NCBI GenBank assembly: GCA_026126205.1
Contig: JAHCJP010000001.1
Coordinates: 496,001 to 560,000 of the forward strand
Origin: Maricaulaceae bacterium
Lineage (GTDB): Bacteria > Pseudomonadota > Alphaproteobacteria > Caulobacterales > Maricaulaceae
DNA: 64,000 nucleotides
Reading direction: 5' to 3'
Positions 21,573-30,368 of the stretch are shown here, piece after piece. Position numbers and translations under genes: made by a program. Numbering within the stretch: position 1 is the first letter of the stretch; the number at the start of each line of letters is the position of its first letter. The notes beneath the pieces were generated by a model that had not been told where the DNA came from, did not search any database, and worked only from the letters and a program-made list of their open reading frames with translations.

Positions 21573-21635
21573 CGTTCCGGCTTTCGTCCGCCGCTTTGTT
21601 TTTCAGGTATGCTGAGCGTTGAAGACGCGCAAACC

Positions 21636-21694
21636 AATCCTCCCCCTTGATGGGGGAGGTGTCCGGCGCGAAGCGGCGGACGGAGGGGGTGACG
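21636..21694 (-). repeat. Palindromic repeat, copy B (inverted)
   Basis: Same layout as copies A and C but on the opposite strand: core at 21637-21660, variable hairpin GTCCGGCGCGAAGCGGCGGAC, then GGAGGGGGTGA. It lies 23 bases upstream of the DUF559 start codon, so it will be transcribed into, or sit in the promoter of, that gene. Confidence 0.85.
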
Positions 21695-21717
21695 GATGAT
21701 CCGGGCCGGAAGCGGCG

Positions 21718-22122
21718 ATGGCTGAGCGGCGGCTGGTCGGCGCGGCGCGGCGATTGCGCAAGGCGATGACCCCGCACGAGGTGAAGCTGTGGGTGCATCT
21801 CAAAACGCTGAACCGCGTGCATGGCCGGCGTTTCCGGCGTCAGGCGCCCATCGGCCCCTACATCGCCGATTTCGCCAGTTTCGATCCGAAACTGGTCATC
21901 GAGGTCGATGGCGGCCAGCACAACGAGGCGGAGCATCGCCAGCGCGATGCGGCGCGAGACGCCTTCTTCCGGGCCGAGGGCTTCCGCGTCCTGCGCGTCT
22001 GGAACAACGAGGTCGATGACAATCCCGACGGCGTCATGGACGCCATACACCATGCGCTGACCAAAGCCGGCTCACCCCCTCCGGCCCTTCGGGCCACCTC
22101 CCCCATCAAGGGGGAGGATTAG
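21718..22122 (+). CDS. DUF559 (Vsr/PD-(D/E)XK-like) endonuclease-domain protein
   Basis: 134 residues. The core is the DUF559 fold related to very-short-patch-repair nucleases: KLWVHLKTLNR, GPYIADFASFDPKLVIEVDG and FFRAEGFRVLRVWNNEV. The acidic residues in IADF and IEVDGGQH are in the right place for a metal site. The last about 18 residues (SPPPALRATSPIKGED) and the stop codon are encoded by palindromic repeat copy C, so the gene runs into the repeat. Copy B lies just upstream. Function unproven; these genes are frequent and patchy in alphaproteobacteria. Confidence 0.82.
   Translation: MAERRLVGAARRLRKAMTPHEVKLWVHLKTLNRVHGRRFRRQAPIGPYIADFASFDPKLVIEVDGGQHNEAEHRQRDAARDAFFRAEGFRVLRVWNNEVDDNPDGVMDAIHHALTKAGSPPPALRATSPIKGED
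22071..22120 (+). repeat. Palindromic repeat, copy C
   Basis: Third copy: CTCACCCCCTCC, hairpin GGCCCTTCGGGCC, then the same core (22096-22119). Overlaps the 3' end of the DUF559 coding region and supplies its stop codon. In the same orientation as copy A and inverted relative to copy B. Confidence 0.85.
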
Positions 22123-22200
22123 GGGAAGCGCCTCTATCACACACAGGCGGCGCGCCCCGCCCCTTCCCCGTTTCCGCCGCGCGGGTCATGGTGAGGCGTC

Positions 22201-24288
22201 ATGCGCCCCGAGATTCTGTTTCCGCTGTTCGCAGAGCTGCCGTCGATCAAGGGCGTCGGCCCGCGCAACGCCGCCCTGATCGCCAGGGTGGCGGGCGGAA
22301 ACCGGGTCAAGGACCTGCTGTTCCTGAAGCCCGGCGGCCTGATCGACCGCAGCCGGGTGACCAGCATCGCCGCCGCGCCGGAAGGGCTGATCGCCACCAT
22401 CACGGCCGAGGTGGAGCAGCACCTGCCGCCGCCGAAGGGCAAGTTCACCCCCTACAAGGTGCGCATGCGCGACGACAGCGGCTTTCTGCATCTGGTGTTC
22501 TTCCACGCCCGGCCGGATTACCTGACGCGGCAACTACCGCCGGGCGAGACGCGGGTGGTGTCCGGCCGCGTCGAACGCTTCGGCAGCGAAATCCAGATCG
22601 TGCATCCCGACCTGGTCCTGACCCCGAAACAGGCCGAGACCGCCCCGAAGATCGAGGCGGTGTATCCGCTGACCGCGGGGCTCAGCCCTAAAGTGGTGCG
22701 CAAGGCCGCCGCCGCGGCGCTGGCAACGGCGCCGGAGCTGCCGGAATGGCTGCCCGAAAGCGTCACCGGCGGGCGCGGCTGGCCGCGCTGGCTGGCGGCG
22801 GTCAAGGCGCTGCACGCGCCGCAGGCCGAGGCCGATCTCGACCCGCTGAGCGTGGCGAGGGAGCGGCTGGCCTTCGACGAGCTGTTCGCCCGGCAACTGG
22901 CCCTGCAGCTTATCCGGGCGCGGCGGCGCGGGCGGCCCGGCCGGGCGCTGGCCGGCGACGGCGCCAGGGTCGGCGCGGTGCTGGACGCGGCGCCCTTCGC
23001 CCCCACCGGGGCGCAGCGGCGATCCTTCATGGAGATAGAGGCCGACATGGCCGCCCCGGCGCGGATGACGCGCCTGCTTCAGGGCGATGTCGGCGCCGGC
23101 AAGACCTTCGTCGCCGCGCTGGCCGCGGCGCGCGCCGCCGAGGCCGGAACCCAGACCGCGGTGATGGCGCCGACCGAGATTCTGGCCCGCCAGCATGCGC
23201 GCACCCTCGCCCCGCTGCTGGCCCCGGCGGGGATGACGGTGGCGGCGCTGACCGGGCGCGACAAGGGCAAGACGCGCGCCGCCATTCTCGGCGATCTGGC
23301 GGCGGGAAAGATCGACGTGATCTGCGGCACCCACGCCCTGTTCCAGGAGGGGGTGGAGTTCCGCGATCTCGGCCTGATCGTGATTGACGAGCAGCACCGC
23401 TTCGGCGTTTCCGACCGCATGAAACTGTCGGCCAAGGGCGCGCGGCCCGACACGCTGGTGATGACCGCGACGCCGATTCCGCGCACGCTGGCGCTGGCCG
23501 TCTATGGCGATCTCGACATTTCGCGGCTGGACGAAAAACCGCCCGGCCGCACCCCGCCCGACACGCGCCTGATCTCGATGGAGCGGCTGGAGGAAGTGGT
23601 CGACGGCGTGCGCCGCGCCATCGGCAAGGGCGAGCGGGTGTACTGGGTGTGTCCGCTGGTCGAGGAGAGCGAGCGCAGCGAACTGTCGGCGGCCGAGGCG
23701 CGGCTGGCGCATCTCAAAACCGTGTTCGGCGATCGCGTCGGTCTGGTGCATGGCCGCATGAAGGCGCAGGACAAGGAGGCCGCCGCCGAGGCCTTCCGCG
23801 AGGGACGCTATGACATCCTGGTCGCCACCACGGTGATCGAGGTGGGCGTCGACGCGCCGGACGCCACGGTGATGATCGTCGAGCACGCCGAGCGTTTCGG
23901 GCTGGCGCAGCTTCACCAGTTGCGCGGCCGTGTCGGGCGTTCCGACAAGCCGTCATCCTGCCTGCTGCTCTACCAGCCGCCGCTGGGCGAAACCGCGAAG
24001 GCCCGCCTCGCCATCCTGCGCGAGACCGATGACGGCTTTCGCATCGCCGAGGAGGACTGGCGCCTGCGCGGCGCCGGCGATCCGCTGGGCCTGCGCCAGA
24101 GCGGCCTGCCCGATTTCCGCCTCGCCGAGCCGGAGGCGCATGGCGACCTGATCGTGATGGCCAATGACGCGGCGAAGATCATCGCGGCCGCCGACCCGGA
24201 GCTGAAGGCAGAAAACGCCGCCGCGCTGCGCGTGCTGCTGTATCTGTTCGAGCATGATCAGGGCGTACGCCTGATGCGCACCGGGTGA
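22201..24288 (+). CDS. recG: ATP-dependent DNA helicase RecG
   Basis: 695-residue RecG, which remodels stalled forks and Holliday junctions. The N-terminal wedge/OB domain (residues about 60-165) is followed by helicase motifs: LLQGDVGAGKTFVAALA (Walker A), LIVIDEQHRFGV (DEQH box), TATPIPRTLAL and QLHQLRGRVGRSD. Length is normal. ATG immediately after GTGAGGCGTC. It reads away from mfd-sdhE, with the DUF559 repeat element in between. Confidence 0.98.
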   Translation: MRPEILFPLFAELPSIKGVGPRNAALIARVAGGNRVKDLLFLKPGGLIDRSRVTSIAAAPEGLIATITAEVEQHLPPPKGKFTPYKVRMRDDSGFLHLVFFHARPDYLTRQLPPGETRVVSGRVERFGSEIQIVHPDLVLTPKQAETAPKIEAVYPLTAGLSPKVVRKAAAAALATAPELPEWLPESVTGGRGWPRWLAAVKALHAPQAEADLDPLSVARERLAFDELFARQLALQLIRARRRGRPGRALAGDGARVGAVLDAAPFAPTGAQRRSFMEIEADMAAPARMTRLLQGDVGAGKTFVAALAAARAAEAGTQTAVMAPTEILARQHARTLAPLLAPAGMTVAALTGRDKGKTRAAILGDLAAGKIDVICGTHALFQEGVEFRDLGLIVIDEQHRFGVSDRMKLSAKGARPDTLVMTATPIPRTLALAVYGDLDISRLDEKPPGRTPPDTRLISMERLEEVVDGVRRAIGKGERVYWVCPLVEESERSELSAAEARLAHLKTVFGDRVGLVHGRMKAQDKEAAAEAFREGRYDILVATTVIEVGVDAPDATVMIVEHAERFGLAQLHQLRGRVGRSDKPSSCLLLYQPPLGETAKARLAILRETDDGFRIAEEDWRLRGAGDPLGLRQSGLPDFRLAEPEAHGDLIVMANDAAKIIAAADPELKAENAAALRVLLYLFEHDQGVRLMRTG

Positions 24289-24407
24289 GCGCGCGCGCAG
24301 GTTAAGCGAAGGTCGGGCGAAGGTGGCGCCAGAGGTAACGGAAAGGCGCCGGAAGCACCATTTTATAACCAGTCTGGAACGGGGATATCCGGGGGAGCGG
24401 CGCGGCG

Positions 24408-25196
24408 CTAATCCGCGTTTTTCTTCGCCGCCTCGGCCTCGGCCACCGCCTTCTTCACATTGCGGCGGGCCTTCGGTTTCGCCTTTGCCTGCACAGGCTC
24501 GCCCAGCGCCTCCGGCGGCAGGCCGTTGCGCGCCTCGGGCGGCAGGCGGTCCGGCGTCACCAGCCCGAAACTGATGATCAGCTTCGCTGCTTCCTCTACT
24601 GTAAGATCAAGCGGTATCGTGTTGCTTTTCTTGGTGAAAAGCAGAAAGCCCGATGTGGGATTCGGTGTCGTCGGCACGAACAGGCCGATCACGTCGTCGC
24701 CGATATGCGCCTTCATCGGCCCGCGTCCGGAAGCCGAGACGAAAGCCACCGCCCACAGCCCCTTGGTGGGGTATTCGACCAGGACCACTTCCTTGAAGCT
24801 GCTCTGGGTGTTGGAGAGGATCGTCTCCATCAGCTGCTTCAACGCGCCATAGACATTGCGCACCAGCGGCAGGCTGTTGACGATCCGCTCGCCTATGGCG
24901 ATCAGGCTGCGCCCGAAGAAATTCGCCGCCAGCGCGCCGAGAATGATCAGCGCCACCACCGCGATCAGCACCCCCAGCCCCGGGATGCCGAAAGGCAGAT
25001 AGGTGTCGGGATTGTACTGGTCGGGGATCAGCGGCTTGATGACGCCGTCGACAAAGCCGACGAAGACCACGATCAGCCAGATCGTCACCGTCACCGGCGT
25101 GGCCACCACGATGCCGGTGAGGAAGCTGTTGCGAAGCCAGCGCAGGAACGGCGTCCGCTCCTTGCTGCGCGAGGGGTTCTTTTCCGTATCGCTCAT
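24408..25196 (-). CDS. DUF502 family membrane protein
   Basis: 262 residues from the ATG at 25194-25196. Two transmembrane segments (NSFLTGIVVATPVTVTIWLI and GLGVLIAVVALIILGALAAN) precede a soluble domain with the DUF502 hallmarks TKGLWAVAFVS, GLFVPTTPNPTSGFLLF and LTVEEAAKLIISFGLV. Basic Lys/Arg/Ala-rich C-terminal tail. Function unknown. In alphaproteobacteria it usually lies near recG/mfd, as here. Confidence 0.9.
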   Translation of the reverse strand: MSDTEKNPSRSKERTPFLRWLRNSFLTGIVVATPVTVTIWLIVVFVGFVDGVIKPLIPDQYNPDTYLPFGIPGLGVLIAVVALIILGALAANFFGRSLIAIGERIVNSLPLVRNVYGALKQLMETILSNTQSSFKEVVLVEYPTKGLWAVAFVSASGRGPMKAHIGDDVIGLFVPTTPNPTSGFLLFTKKSNTIPLDLTVEEAAKLIISFGLVTPDRLPPEARNGLPPEALGEPVQAKAKPKARRNVKKAVAEAEAAKKNAD

Positions 25197-25312
25197 GACC
25201 GTCTCGATTCCCCTGCGCCCGCGGCGACAATAAGGCGAAGGCGGCGCGCCGCCAATCGGTTGCGGCTGCGCGCGCACGGCGCGATGATGGCGCCAGCCTT
25301 GGAGACTGATCC

Positions 25313-26488
25313 GTGAGTCCGCTTCGCTTCGCCACCGCCGCGATGATCGCCGGCGCCATCGTGTTTCTCGTGCTGCTCGCCGCGGCGGTGTGGGTGTTCC
25401 GCGACCAGATATACCAGTCGCTGCTGGATCCCGGCGAACCCTTCCAGACCTATCAGCCGCCCCCGGCGCCGGACTACGCCGCCGATTCGGGCTGGCTGTT
25501 GCGCCCGGACGCGGAAGGCGCGCCGGCGGCGGTGTTCTTCATCCACCCCACCAGCTATCCCGGCGGCGACCACTGGAACGCGCCCGCGGACGACACCCGC
25601 GCCGAGGAAGAAACGCGCCGCATCGCCCTGCCCAACTACGCCGAAACCTTCCGGGTCACCGGCCCGGTGTTCGCCCCCCGCTATCGCCAGGCGGCGCTCT
25701 ACGCCTTCATGAACAACCGCGAGGACGCGATCAGCGCACGGGAATTCGCCGCGGGAGACGTGATCGCCGCCTTCGACCAGTTCGCAGAAGAAACCGGCGA
25801 TATACCGTTCGTCATCGCAGGCGCAGGCCAGGGCGGCCTGCACGCGCTGGCCGTGCTGATCCGGCGCGTGGCGGCGGACGAGGCGCTGCTGGCCCGTCTG
25901 GCCGCGGCCTATGTCATTGATTATCCGGCCCCGGCGGACCTGTTCGAAGGGCCGCTGGCGGGGATCCCGCCCTGCCGGACGCCGGACTCGATCCGCTGCA
26001 TCGTCGCCTTCGTCAGCGCCGAAGCCGACAATCATGACCGTATCCGCGCCATGACCGAGCGCGCGCGCGTCTGGGGTCCGGATGGCGGCCTCGATTCGGT
26101 GCTGGGCCGGCGGCTGACCTGTGTGAACCCGGTCCTCGGAGCGATGAGCGCTGACTATGCTCCGGCGCGCATGCATCGCGGCGCCGTGGCCGCGGAAGGG
26201 CTGGAGCGCGGCGTGTCGCCGGCGCCGATCCCGGCCCAGCTGGGCGCGCAATGCGTCGACGGGCTGCTGCTGATCGACCCGCCGCGTTCGCGCCTGCTGC
26301 GCAACCCGGGGCGGCTGGGCGAAATCTACCGCACCGCGCCTTTCAACCTGTTTTACGAGGATATGCGCGCCGATGTCCTGCGCCGCGCCGCCCGCCACGC
26401 CGATGTCCTGGCCGATGAGCGCCTGCTGGCGCCCGAACTGCCCGCGCCTGAGGAGATTTCGGAAAGCCCGGTGCGGCCGATCGACTGA
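25313..26488 (+). CDS. DUF3089 alpha/beta-hydrolase-like protein lacking the nucleophile serine
   Basis: 391 residues. An N-terminal membrane anchor (residues about 8-28) is followed by a DUF3089 domain: AAVFFIHPTSYPGGDHWNAP, ALYAFMN and IPFVIAG. DUF3089 proteins normally have a GHSQG nucleophile elbow. Here the segment reads AGAGQGGLHAL (169-179), so the serine position is Gly172 and the preceding His is Ala. It is therefore unlikely to be a serine hydrolase. The rest of the fold and the length look normal, and the reading frame is intact, so it is not a decaying pseudogene. Confidence 0.8.
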   Translation: MSPLRFATAAMIAGAIVFLVLLAAAVWVFRDQIYQSLLDPGEPFQTYQPPPAPDYAADSGWLLRPDAEGAPAAVFFIHPTSYPGGDHWNAPADDTRAEEETRRIALPNYAETFRVTGPVFAPRYRQAALYAFMNNREDAISAREFAAGDVIAAFDQFAEETGDIPFVIAGAGQGGLHALAVLIRRVAADEALLARLAAAYVIDYPAPADLFEGPLAGIPPCRTPDSIRCIVAFVSAEADNHDRIRAMTERARVWGPDGGLDSVLGRRLTCVNPVLGAMSADYAPARMHRGAVAAEGLERGVSPAPIPAQLGAQCVDGLLLIDPPRSRLLRNPGRLGEIYRTAPFNLFYEDMRADVLRRAARHADVLADERLLAPELPAPEEISESPVRPID

Positions 26489-26494
26489 GGGGTC

Positions 26495-27967
26495 TCAGGT
26501 CTCGCTGAGACGCGCGATGATGCCGCTGGTGCTGTGCCCTTCCTCCAGCGGCACCAGCCGGATATCGCCGCCATAGGCCAGCACCGCGTCGCCGCCCAGC
26601 GGGCGCAGCGTCTCGACCGTGTAGTCGGCGCCCTTCACATACACTTCTGGCGTCAGCGCTTCTATCAGCTTCACCGGCGTGTCCTCGGAAAAGCCGACGA
26701 CGCAATCCACCGCCTCAAGAGACGCCAGCACACGCGCACGCGCGCCAAGATCGTTCACCGGGCGTCCGTCGCCCTTCAGGCGTTTAACCGAAGCGTCGTC
26801 ATTGACGCCGACGATCAGCCGGTCGCACATCGCCCGGGCTTGGCGCAGCAGTGACACATGCCCCGGATGCAGTATGTCGAAACAACCGTTGGTGAAGCCG
26901 ACGCGCAGCCCGTGGGCGCGCCAGCGGGCCACGCGTTCACGCGCTGCGGCGAGCAGTTGAATCTTGCCGGACGGATCGTGCGGCGCCTGGGCGCGCTCGG
27001 CCTCCACTAGTTCGTCCGGGCGCACGGTGGCGGTGCCGACTTTGCCCACCACCAGACCCGCAGCGCGGTCGGCCGCCTGCATGGCGGCCTCGATCCCGGC
27101 CCCGGCGCCGAGCGCCAGCGCCAACATGGCTATGGTGGTGTCCCCGGCTCCCGACACGTCATACACGGCGCGAGGGCGGGAACGCAGATGACGCACCGGC
27201 TTTCCACGCTCCAGAACACTTATCCCCTTGGCCGAGCGGGTGACGATCAGCACTTCGGTCTGCTTCAGCCCGTCCATGACCTTGTTCAGGGCCGCCTCCA
27301 CCTCGGCGTCGGTTTCAGTCGGCAGGCCGGATTCCTCGGCCAGTTCCAGTGCGTTGGGCTTGATCAGGAACGCCCCGTCATAACGGGAATAGTCGCGCCC
27401 GCGCGGGTCCACGGCCAGCCTGATCCCCACCCCGGCGCAGGCCGCGACTGCACCGCGGCAAATCTCGGGCGTGATCACGCCACGGCCATAGTCGGACAGG
27501 ATGGCGACATCGGCCTCCTTCGCCGCGGCGGCGATCATTCCGGCCAGCGCCGCAATATCCTGGACGCCGATCACGCCTGGCGGATCGCGGTCGATGCACA
27601 GCAGTTGCTGACCGTTGCTGACATAGCGGGTTTTCACCGGCGTTGAACGGCCATGAACGGTCAGCAAATCCGCCTCAGTATCCGGTTCAGCGTTAACCAG
27701 GCGCGACACGGCCTGTCCCTCGGGATCGTCGCCAACGACGCTGACCAGAATCGGCCGGGCGCCCAGCGCCCCGACATTGCGCACCACATTGCCGGCGGCG
27801 CCCAGGATCAGCTCGCGCCGTTTTTCGTCCAGAACCGGCACCGGGGCCTCGCGCGAGACCCGCCGCGTATCGCCATAGACGAACTGGTCCAGAACCAGAT
27901 CGCCGACACACAGCACGCGGACTCCGCGGATGCGGTCGAGAAGCTGGGAAAGCTCGGCGACGTCCAT
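26495..27967 (-). CDS. hldE: Bifunctional heptose 7-phosphate kinase / heptose 1-phosphate adenylyltransferase
   Basis: 490-residue fusion that makes ADP-heptose precursors for the LPS inner core. Residues about 1-320 are a PfkB/ribokinase-type kinase (GAAGNVVRNVGALGARP and the YDVSGAGDTTIAMLALAL anion hole). Residues about 345-490 are a nucleotidyltransferase (GFTNGCFDILHPGHVSLLRQ). Both active sites look intact. Cotranscribed behind kdsA, 9 bases apart, so two LPS-core precursors are made from one message. Confidence 0.97.
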   Translation of the reverse strand: MDVAELSQLLDRIRGVRVLCVGDLVLDQFVYGDTRRVSREAPVPVLDEKRRELILGAAGNVVRNVGALGARPILVSVVGDDPEGQAVSRLVNAEPDTEADLLTVHGRSTPVKTRYVSNGQQLLCIDRDPPGVIGVQDIAALAGMIAAAAKEADVAILSDYGRGVITPEICRGAVAACAGVGIRLAVDPRGRDYSRYDGAFLIKPNALELAEESGLPTETDAEVEAALNKVMDGLKQTEVLIVTRSAKGISVLERGKPVRHLRSRPRAVYDVSGAGDTTIAMLALALGAGAGIEAAMQAADRAAGLVVGKVGTATVRPDELVEAERAQAPHDPSGKIQLLAAARERVARWRAHGLRVGFTNGCFDILHPGHVSLLRQARAMCDRLIVGVNDDASVKRLKGDGRPVNDLGARARVLASLEAVDCVVGFSEDTPVKLIEALTPEVYVKGADYTVETLRPLGGDAVLAYGGDIRLVPLEEGHSTSGIIARLSET

Positions 27968-27976
27968 GCCGGATGT

Positions 27977-28834
27977 CTAGTCTTGCGCCGCGCGCTTGGC
28001 CAGCGCGTCGAATTCCAGCAACCGCGCGGCCAGCGCCTCGAACTGGTCCATCGGCACCATGTTCGGCCCATCGGACGGCGCGTTGTCGGGGTCCGGGTGC
28101 GTCTCCATGAACACCGCGGCCACGCCAATGGCCACGGCGGCGGTGGCCAGCGTGGGCACGAATTCGCGCTGGCCGCCGCTGGTTCCGCCCTGCCCGCCCG
28201 GCTGTTGCACGGAATGAGTGGCGTCGAACACCACCGGACAACCGATATCGCGCAGCACCGGTATCGCGCGCATGTCGGAGACAAGTGTATTGTAGCCGAA
28301 GCTGGCCCCCCGCTCGCATGCGAACACATTAGGGTTGCCGGCGCTGGTGATCTTGGCGACTACGTTCTTCATGTCCCAGGGGGCCAGGAACTGGCCCTTC
28401 TTGACGTTGATGACGCGCCCGGTCTCCGCCGCGGCGACCAGCAGGTCGGTCTGGCGGCACAGGAAGGCGGGAATCTGCAACACGTCCACGGCCTGGGCCA
28501 CATGCGCGCATTGTTCGGCCGTGTGCACGTCGGTCAGCACAGGCAGGCCCAGCGTGTCGCGGATTTCGGCGAACACCGGCAGGGCAGAGTCGAGGCCGAC
28601 GCCGCGGGCGCTGCCAAGGCTGGTGCGGTTCGCCTTGTCGAACGAAGTTTTATAGATCAGCCCGGCGCCGATGCGGCCGGTGATCTCCTTGAGCGCCGCC
28701 GCCGTCTCCAGCGCGTGCTGGCGGCTCTCCATGGCGCACGGCCCGGCGATGAAGGCGAGTTTGCGGTCATTGCCGATCTCCAACGGCGCGCCGCCCTTGC
28801 GGGTGATGGAGACGACGGAATTGGGCTTGTTCAA
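27977..28834 (-). CDS. kdsA: 3-deoxy-8-phosphooctulonate synthase (KDO-8-P synthase)
   Basis: 285-residue KdsA condensing arabinose 5-phosphate with phosphoenolpyruvate for lipid A-core synthesis. Motifs [40 protein letters not shown] and [17 protein letters not shown] are typical. The start is TTG (28832-28834), supported by GGAG 9 bases upstream and a normal N-terminus; no in-frame ATG precedes it. hldE follows. Confidence 0.96.
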   Translation of the reverse strand: MNKPNSVVSITRKGGAPLEIGNDRKLAFIAGPCAMESRQHALETAAALKEITGRIGAGLIYKTSFDKANRTSLGSARGVGLDSALPVFAEIRDTLGLPVLTDVHTAEQCAHVAQAVDVLQIPAFLCRQTDLLVAAAETGRVINVKKGQFLAPWDMKNVVAKITSAGNPNVFACERGASFGYNTLVSDMRAIPVLRDIGCPVVFDATHSVQQPGGQGGTSGGQREFVPTLATAAVAIGVAAVFMETHPDPDNAPSDGPNMVPMDQFEALAARLLEFDALAKRAAQD

Positions 28835-28933
28835 GACGGTATGCTCCGTTGGCGCGCCGTGCGCGCTTGATCTGCATGACTGGCGCCATACCTAATGTGC
28901 GCAGGGGCGAAAGAACAGAAGGCGGCGCTGAAA

Positions 28934-30301
28934 ATGTCCACATCCGCCATGCCTCTCTCCGCCCCCGTCATCGTCTGGTTCCGCCGCGACCTGCGCCTGG
29001 CCGACAATCCGGCGCTTTCCGAAGCCGCCCGGGCGGGACGACCGCTGATCGCCGTCTATGTGCTGGACGACATCAGCCCCGGGCGCTGGCGCATCGGCGC
29101 CGCCGCGCGTTGGTGGCTGCATCATGCTCTGGAATCCTTGAGGGCGGATCTGGCGCGCTTTGGCGTTCCCCTGACGCTGCGGCGCGGAAATGCGGCGCAG
29201 ATCATTCCGGCGGTGGCGGCGCAGACCGGGGCGGCGGCGGTGTTCTGGAACCGGCGCTACGAACCCTGGGCTGCGCAGCGCGACGCGGCGATCAAAACCG
29301 CCCTGAAGGCGGCGGGCGTGGAAGCGCGCAGTTTCAACGCCGCCTTGCTGAACGAACCCTGGGAAGTGCTGACCGGCGCGGGCGAGCCGTATCGCGTGTT
29401 CACGCCTTACTGGCGCGTGGCGCGGGCGCGGATGGCCGCAGACCGCCCCCTGCTCGCTCCGTCGAGGCTGGCCGCGGCCCCAGAAACACCGGCCAGCGAC
29501 TGGCTGGAAGACTGGGCGCTGACGCCGAAAGCCCCTGACTGGGCGGCGGGATTTGGCGAGTTCTGGACCCCGGGTGAGGCGGGAGCGCAGGCGCGGCTTC
29601 AGGCGTTCGTGAATGGCGATCTGCCACATTACGCGCAAGGCCGCGACCACCCGGGCCTGAACGTCACCTCGCGTCTGTCGCCGCACCTCGCGTTTGGCGA
29701 AATCGGGCCGCGGCAAGCCTTTGCGGCCGCCGCTGCCGCCGCGCAGGTGAACGGCGCTGACCCGGAAAAATTCTTCAGCGAGCTGGGCTGGCGCGAGTTC
29801 AGCTACGCCCTGCTGCACCATTTCCCCGATCTGCCGGAAAAGAACTTTCAGCCGAAATTCGACCGCTTCCCGTGGCGCGAGGACGAAGCGGCCTTCCGGG
29901 CATGGACGAAGGGACGAACCGGCTATGCCTTCGTCGACGCCGGGATGCGCCAGCTCTGGGCCACGGGGTGGATGCACAACCGGGCCCGCATGGTGGCGGC
30001 CAGCTTTCTGACCAAGCATCTGCTGATTGACTGGCGGCGCGGGCAGGACTGGTTCTGGGACACGCTGGTCGACGCCGACCTGGCCAATAACGCCGCAAGC
30101 TGGCAGTGGGTCGCCGGTTCCGGCGCCGACGCCGCGCCCTATTTCCGCATCTTCAATCCCGCCGCTCAGGCGCAAAAGTATGATTCCAACGCGGCGTATA
30201 TCCGCCGCTGGGCGCCGGATGCATGCGCGCCGATCATCGATCACGCCGCGGCTCGGACCCGCGCCTTGGCGGCTTATCAGGAAACCCGCGGCGAACGCTG
30301 A
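28934..30301 (+). CDS. phr: Deoxyribodipyrimidine photolyase (class I CPD)
   Basis: 455 residues. FAD-dependent light-driven repair of cyclobutane pyrimidine dimers. The N-terminal antenna domain begins PVIVWFRRDLRLADNPAL. The C-terminal FAD domain has LGWREFSYALLHHFPDL, GYAFVDAGMRQLWATGWMHN and the WQWVAGSGADAAPYFRIFNP segment with the electron-transfer tryptophans. The start was taken at MSTSAMP rather than 13 codons upstream. Next gene is cfa, same direction. Confidence 0.96.
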   Translation: MSTSAMPLSAPVIVWFRRDLRLADNPALSEAARAGRPLIAVYVLDDISPGRWRIGAAARWWLHHALESLRADLARFGVPLTLRRGNAAQIIPAVAAQTGAAAVFWNRRYEPWAAQRDAAIKTALKAAGVEARSFNAALLNEPWEVLTGAGEPYRVFTPYWRVARARMAADRPLLAPSRLAAAPETPASDWLEDWALTPKAPDWAAGFGEFWTPGEAGAQARLQAFVNGDLPHYAQGRDHPGLNVTSRLSPHLAFGEIGPRQAFAAAAAAAQVNGADPEKFFSELGWREFSYALLHHFPDLPEKNFQPKFDRFPWREDEAAFRAWTKGRTGYAFVDAGMRQLWATGWMHNRARMVAASFLTKHLLIDWRRGQDWFWDTLVDADLANNAASWQWVAGSGADAAPYFRIFNPAAQAQKYDSNAAYIRRWAPDACAPIIDHAAARTRALAAYQETRGER

Positions 30302-30368
30302 CGCCCGGTTTCGCTTGGAAGGCGAGGCCGCTGACACTAGTTTCCATGCCAGCAACAGGGAGCGCGCC

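Noticed and set aside
21431..22122. Insertion sequence or transposon around the DUF559 gene
   Set aside because: No transposase, no terminal inverted repeats flanking one unit, and no target duplication visible; a repeat-associated gene is the better description.
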